This document shows, one piece after another, positions 41,137-44,382 of a stretch of DNA of 44,382 bases. Position 1 is the stretch's first letter. The number at the start of each line of letters is the position of its first letter. The DNA comes from Bacillota bacterium (GTDB lineage: Bacteria > Bacillota > Dethiobacteria > DTU022), in NCBI GenBank assembly GCA_029782095.1, contig JAKOVL010000222.1, positions 1 through 44,382 of the forward strand. Direction: 5' to 3'. The notes under the pieces were generated by a model. It was not told the origin of the DNA. It saw only the letters and a list, made by a program, of their open reading frames with translations, and ran no database searches. Made by a program: the position numbers and the translations under genes.

Positions 41137-42479
41137 CACTTATCCCTCCACCAGGCTTCCTGTTGCTCTTCTTCCCGGTAGTCTGCCGCCGGGTTATAAA
41201 ATGTCTTTGTCGGCCCGTCAAAGCCCAACTCAACGGTTCCAACGTCGCCATCCCGGTTTTTCGCGATTATGATTTCCGCCAGGTGCTTATTTTCCGTCGT
41301 CGGTTTTATTAAATAGGGCCGATGAATCAGCAGGACGTTGTCGCTAAATTCTTCGCCCGCCTCCCGCAGGCTAAACAGGTTCGGCCTGCCTTCGCTATCC
41401 TGCCGGGCCTTGTCCCGGTTCAGGTGGGCCGTCAAAATTACCGGTATATGAAGCTCAATAGCCAGGTCCTGCAGCGCTTGGCAGTTTGCGTTAAAGATTT
41501 TATGCAGTTCGGTGCTACTCTTCATGCCTTCCGGCGGCGGCAGCTTCCCAAGAACATCAACAAAAACGGCGTCAACCCCGCCGCGCCGCTGCTCCTGTAT
41601 TACCCGGTGGCGAATCTGCCCCACGCTCCAGCGCCCATCTAACACCCCGATATTTAGGTTCGGCCAATCAGCAATAAGACTGCAGGCTTTTTCAATATCT
41701 GCGTTGCTTAATCGCCCGGTGATCATATCCCGGTGGCAGATCCCCGCTTCCTGGGCTATTATGTTTTCAATAATCCGTTCCCGCGTCATTTCCAAGGTGA
41801 ATAGAAGCGGCCTTTTGCCTATCCGGGCCATATGGCGGATTATGCAAAGAATCAAGGAAGTTTTGCCAACTCGCGGGCTTGCCCCGATTATTGTTAAGGT
41901 GCCCTTGGTCAGATTAACTTCCCGGTCCAGGTCATGGAAGCCGGTAGGAATATAATTTGTCTCGCCGCCCTTAGGTATTTGCAGAATCCGGTCCCAGATG
42001 TTTTTTACGTCCGGGTAAATCGAAGCAGTTTTTTTCCGGTCGTCAACCGGCAGCACCCGGTCAAGTTCCTTCTGCACCGTGGCGATTACATCTTGAATAT
42101 CACGTGCGTCATTCCGGGCCCCCTCCATCGCCCTGTATAGGCTCTCTATCGCCATGCGCCTGGATTGCTTTTCTCTGACTATGCCCGCGTAGTATTCGGC
42201 TCTCTGGCCCGTGGGCTCAATCATGGCGATTTGAAGAAGGTCACTATAAACGGGGCTAAACCCCTGCTTTGACATTTCATCGCTTACCGTGATAACATCT
42301 ACCGGCTTACCTTCCGCCACCAGGGCCGCTATCGCCTGGAATATTTGTTGATGCTTTATCGTGTAAAAAGATTCAGCTGTTACAATGCCAGCTATATTGT
42401 GATACTGCTCCGGATCAACAAAGAGGCTGGAAAGCAGAGCCTTTTCTGTCTCGTCATCATGCGGCGGAACATAATTCAC
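41136..42479 (-). CDS. DnaB-type replicative helicase of the element
   Basis: A 447-residue hexameric helicase. An N-terminal DnaB domain (DDETEKALLSSLFVDPEQY, about residues 7-100) and a RecA-type motor follow. The Walker A is IIGASPRVGKTS (about 200-211) with TLEMTRERI; Walker B is AVFVDVLGKL. The end has IIAKNRDGDVGTVELGFDGPTKTFYN, the DnaB C-terminal motif. It unwinds DNA at the element's own origin. It overlaps the preceding replication gene by four bases and the following small gene. Confidence 0.9.
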   Translation of the reverse strand: MNYVPPHDDETEKALLSSLFVDPEQYHNIAGIVTAESFYTIKHQQIFQAIAALVAEGKPVDVITVSDEMSKQGFSPVYSDLLQIAMIEPTGQRAEYYAGIVREKQSRRMAIESLYRAMEGARNDARDIQDVIATVQKELDRVLPVDDRKKTASIYPDVKNIWDRILQIPKGGETNYIPTGFHDLDREVNLTKGTLTIIGASPRVGKTSLILCIIRHMARIGKRPLLFTLEMTRERIIENIIAQEAGICHRDMITGRLSNADIEKACSLIADWPNLNIGVLDGRWSVGQIRHRVIQEQRRGGVDAVFVDVLGKLPPPEGMKSSTELHKIFNANCQALQDLAIELHIPVILTAHLNRDKARQDSEGRPNLFSLREAGEEFSDNVLLIHRPYLIKPTTENKHLAEIIIAKNRDGDVGTVELGFDGPTKTFYNPAADYREEEQQEAWWRDK

Positions 42480-43294
42480 CTGCTTACACCCCCTAACCGT
42501 TTATGTTCCGGGCACTCATTAACCGGGGCCGCGCCCTGGCCGGTCTGCTTCATCTTGGCTTCCAGCTTTACTACCTGCTCCCGGAATTTTTCTGCCGATA
42601 GAATGTTATTTTTCCAGAAGGGATCAGCCTGGCAGAAGGCGATCAACCTCCCAATCTCCGCCCAGGTGTAACCACTGCTGCCGCCTGGCGGTCCTTTCCG
42701 ATTCAGCAGGTCCATGGTTTGCGCCCAGCGCTGAATCTTGCCAGCAGGGTCATCCACCGGCGGCAGCGGTTGCCGTGGGTGATTTTCTGCAATTTTGTTT
42801 CGTAAATAAACGGCAGCCCTAAAGGGTTCGCTTTCTGGAGAAAATAAAACAGGACGTTTTTCCTTCTTAACATTCTTTACATTCTTGTTAGTAGGACCAC
42901 TTTGTTTCCTATCTGTTTCCAAAGTGTTACTTTCTCCATCATCTGCGCCCTGATAAAGCCCGTAATTTATTAGCTTTATACGTGTTCCCAATCTGTTACT
43001 TTCTCGTGTTATCATTTCCTGATCTTGTAACCAGTCTAAGATTTCACGGATCGTTTTCGGTGAAGGTATCCGCTCTACCCCGTATTCAACCCACTTCACC
43101 GCTTCCGCTATCTGCCGCATACTGGTTACCGTTTCACCCTCGCCGATATAGATTTTTCCGTTTTTGGTAGGGACGTACGCTGGTTTATGGTTTACCTTGT
43201 ATTTCAGATATTGCCATACCCGGTGATAAAGCGGCGGCATTAACCAGACATCGCTTAATAGCTCTTTGCGATAATCTTTGATCCAGCCCTGCAC
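42476..43294 (-). CDS. Phage-type replication initiator/helicase loader-like protein
   Basis: A 272-residue protein. The N-terminal part (QGWIKDYRKELLSDVWLMPP, then TSMRQIAEAVKWVEYG and PSPKTIREILDWLQDQEMIT) reads as a winged-helix DNA-binding region like those of phage replisome organisers and DnaD-type proteins. A variable linker and a helical C-terminal domain (YTWAEIGRLIAFCQADPFW, then EKFREQVVKLEAKMK) match phage loader-type tails. It probably loads the DnaB helicase encoded next. The GTG start overlaps the stop of the preceding gene (TAGTG). Confidence 0.7.
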   Translation of the reverse strand: MQGWIKDYRKELLSDVWLMPPLYHRVWQYLKYKVNHKPAYVPTKNGKIYIGEGETVTSMRQIAEAVKWVEYGVERIPSPKTIREILDWLQDQEMITRESNRLGTRIKLINYGLYQGADDGESNTLETDRKQSGPTNKNVKNVKKEKRPVLFSPESEPFRAAVYLRNKIAENHPRQPLPPVDDPAGKIQRWAQTMDLLNRKGPPGGSSGYTWAEIGRLIAFCQADPFWKNNILSAEKFREQVVKLEAKMKQTGQGAAPVNECPEHKRLGGVSR

Positions 43295-43593
43295 TAACCC
43301 ACCCCCCGCAGCGCCCGGCGGATTAATTCCATCCGCTTTAATAACCAGGTCCGGGCAGTGATTAGCTCGCCCGCCGGGGTAATGGCGATAACTTGATCGC
43401 TATCGCCCAACAGCATAAGCAAAAATTCAGCCTTGCTTTGCTCACGGCGCAGCTCCAGTGGATCCAGGTCGTCCAGGTCGCGGTTGTGCAGTCGCTCGTA
43501 ATCCTCCGCGCTGACCAAGGGATCGGGATAACGTGCAATATCCCGCAATTGCTTGACTATTCTCCTTTTTTGGGTTAAACTAACATTAGACAC
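43294..43593 (-). CDS. Hypothetical protein of the replication operon
   Basis: A 99-residue charged, helical protein. It has a basic start (TQKRRIVKQLRDIARYPDP), an acidic middle (NRDLDDLDPLELRREQSKAE) and a helical end (ARTWLLKRMELIRRALRG). No family is recognised. The GTG start follows GAGGTG at about six bases. It is coupled to the replication gene after it and lies after the Xis-like gene, so it belongs to the early operon. Confidence 0.65.
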   Translation of the reverse strand: MSNVSLTQKRRIVKQLRDIARYPDPLVSAEDYERLHNRDLDDLDPLELRREQSKAEFLLMLLGDSDQVIAITPAGELITARTWLLKRMELIRRALRGVG

Positions 43594-43635
43594 GTTATCA
43601 CCTCTGCCGCCCGGCCTGGCCGCCGGGTTTTTGTT

Positions 43636-43836
43636 TTACGCCTCTTTGCGCCAGCCACCGGGTAACGCCTGGCCGCCACTCTCTATAAACTCCTGAATCT
43701 TTTCCGCAGAAAACCGGATCTGCCTCCCAAGGCGTACATGAGGCAGGATATTCGCTCGGGCTAGCTCGTAAACCCGGTGCCGGCGCAGATCCAACAGCTG
43801 CGCCACCTCGTCCACCCTTAAAAGTTTACCGTTCAT
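43636..43836 (-). CDS. AlpA/excisionase-like HTH protein
   Basis: A 66-residue winged helix-turn-helix protein: LLRVDEVAQLLDLRRHRVYE forms the HTH, and ANILPHVRLGRQIRFSAEKI is the wing. This is the excisionase/AlpA pattern used by phages and satellites to switch on excision or early genes. AGGAGG precedes the ATG. It is the first gene of the long minus-strand run. A strong terminator lies just upstream, so it must have its own promoter or rely on anti-termination. Confidence 0.82.
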   Translation of the reverse strand: MNGKLLRVDEVAQLLDLRRHRVYELARANILPHVRLGRQIRFSAEKIQEFIESGGQALPGGWRKEA

Positions 43837-43861
43837 ATCATATTCCTCCTTAATTTTTTAC

Positions 43862-43890
43862 ATAAAAAAAACACCGGCCTTTGCCGATGT
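43862..43890 (-). terminator. Terminator of the MerR-like gene
   Basis: Stem ACACCGGC/GCCGATGT (one G-U pair) followed on the minus strand by a run of eight T. It separates the regulator gene from the Xis-like gene. Confidence 0.85.
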
Positions 43891-43919
43891 TAAGCACGCT
43901 TATTAACCTATGGGCCTAA

Positions 43920-44382
43920 TTACTCAAACCGGGTCAGGGTTAAAGTTTCTTGCCTATCCCCCTTTTTCCATGTGATGATCAGCCTACCGTCCCTTACCGG
44001 TTTAACTGTCTTTTTCCCATTCGTGTAATCCAAAATAAGCTCAACGTCTTGATCCAATATTCCTGCTTCGGCCCTTGCCTTATCAAGCAACCAGTTTACA
44101 GCCAACGCTCCTGCAAGTTTATCACCTTTATCACCCTTCATTCGCGGGCCAAAAAGTAGCGGATCATCTTTAACCCGAAGCGCCCTTTTCCTCGCTGCAG
44201 CAACCTTATCCAAGGGCCATTTTATTTTTCCGTGAACCTGGTTATAGCTTGCGTAAAATTCAGCAGGGGCTTCTTCTGGATAATCCGTTATTTTCCCCCG
44301 CCCCCGGCCAGCACTTTTACGCTCGGGCATGGGAATAAGTTCATTTTTTACATACTTTTGAAGTGTTCTTTCTGTTATGGTT
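43920..44382 (-). CDS. MerR-like regulator, 5' end outside the window
   Basis: The frame is open to the right edge. Upstream of the ATG at 44328-44330 it continues as TITERTLQKYVKNELIP, which reads as the second half of a MerR-like helix-turn-helix. The end of that segment runs into PMPERKSAGRGRGKITDYP (wing), so the true start lies beyond the window. A variable C-terminal part of about 100 residues follows (DNA-binding-coupled effector or oligomer domain, unrecognised). It may be the control switch of the element. Confidence 0.65.
   Translation of the reverse strand, partial: TITERTLQKYVKNELIPMPERKSAGRGRGKITDYPEEAPAEFYASYNQVHGKIKWPLDKVAAARKRALRVKDDPLLFGPRMKGDKGDKLAGALAVNWLLDKARAEAGILDQDVELILDYTNGKKTVKPVRDGRLIITWKKGDRQETLTLTRFE

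Larger units (their letters stand above)
35921..44382. mobile_element. Integrated phage-satellite-like element at tRNA-Thr (right end outside window)
   Basis: The element starts at the 3' end of tRNA-Thr with an integrase pointing at the tRNA, as usual for tRNA-targeted islands. It carries two Xis/AlpA-like HTH genes, a replication module, a terminase small subunit, a major capsid protein, an ArpU-like regulator and several unknown genes. All but one HTH gene are on the minus strand. No large terminase, portal, prohead protease, tail, lysis or clear repressor gene is seen in about 8.5 kb. The distal attachment repeat must lie beyond the right edge. Confidence 0.8.

Noticed and set aside
1-44382. 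CRISPR arrays, rRNA genes, T-box leaders or known metabolite riboswitches
   Set aside because: No regularly spaced repeats, rRNA-like blocks or conserved T-box or riboswitch cores were recognised.

Overview
The window reads as chromosome of a spore-forming, anaerobic Bacillota, probably class Clostridia of the Peptococcaceae or Syntrophomonadaceae type. The evidence is SpoVK and a SpoVB-type flippase, the order miaB-mutS-mutL-miaA-hfq, strong AGGAGG-type ribosome binding sites, frequent GTG and TTG starts, a 2[4Fe-4S] ferredoxin, an iron-dependent alcohol dehydrogenase and a NifV-type synthase. The genus is not determined. No database search was possible, so every name rests on motifs read by eye.

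Positions 1-10.6 kb: a degenerate GTPase sits behind spoVK. The tRNA-modification and mismatch-repair operon follows on the minus strand, from a promoter at 9406-9433 to a terminator at 2048-2078. Upstream of it lie an orphan MoaE-like gene, a frameshifted remnant and a 52-residue membrane peptide. Positions 10.9-22.7 kb: an AMP-forming acyl-CoA synthetase, a dimethylargininase-like hydrolase, a membrane-anchored glucosaminidase, a ferredoxin and a SpoVB-like flippase. Then come the minus-strand run phasin-like/UbiB-kinase/ROK kinase/DedA, a NifV-like synthase, proC and a PII protein with an altered T-loop.

Positions 23.0-35.7 kb: tRNA-Trp with the broken C-terminal end of a tyrosine integrase beside it (an old integration scar). 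Next are YkuS, an EamA transporter, a tiny gene interrupted by an in-frame TGA, larE, a PDZ-less HtrA-like protease, a 4-oxalocrotonate tautomerase homologue, an Fe-ADH with an SCP2 protein, a Gfo/Idh oxidoreductase, a membrane-anchored protein, and surE-mtaD-mtnP with a TPR protein. MtnP, MtaD and SurE suggest nucleoside and methylthioadenosine salvage.

Positions 35.8-44.4 kb: tRNA-Thr(TGT) followed by an integrated element that runs off the right edge. Its minus strand carries (right to left) a MerR-like regulator, an AlpA/Xis-like HTH protein, a helicase-loader-like replication protein, a DnaB-type helicase, a P27-type terminase small subunit, an HK97-type major capsid protein with its own promoter and structured leader, an ArpU/RinA-like regulator, a cysteine-rich protein and the integrase. 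A second HTH excisionase-like gene lies on the plus strand. No large terminase, portal, protease, tail or lysis gene is visible. The layout (integrase and Xis, own replication, terS and one capsid gene) resembles a phage satellite (PICI-like) that would borrow a helper phage's packaging machinery. A deleted prophage is the main alternative. This is the most interesting part of the window.
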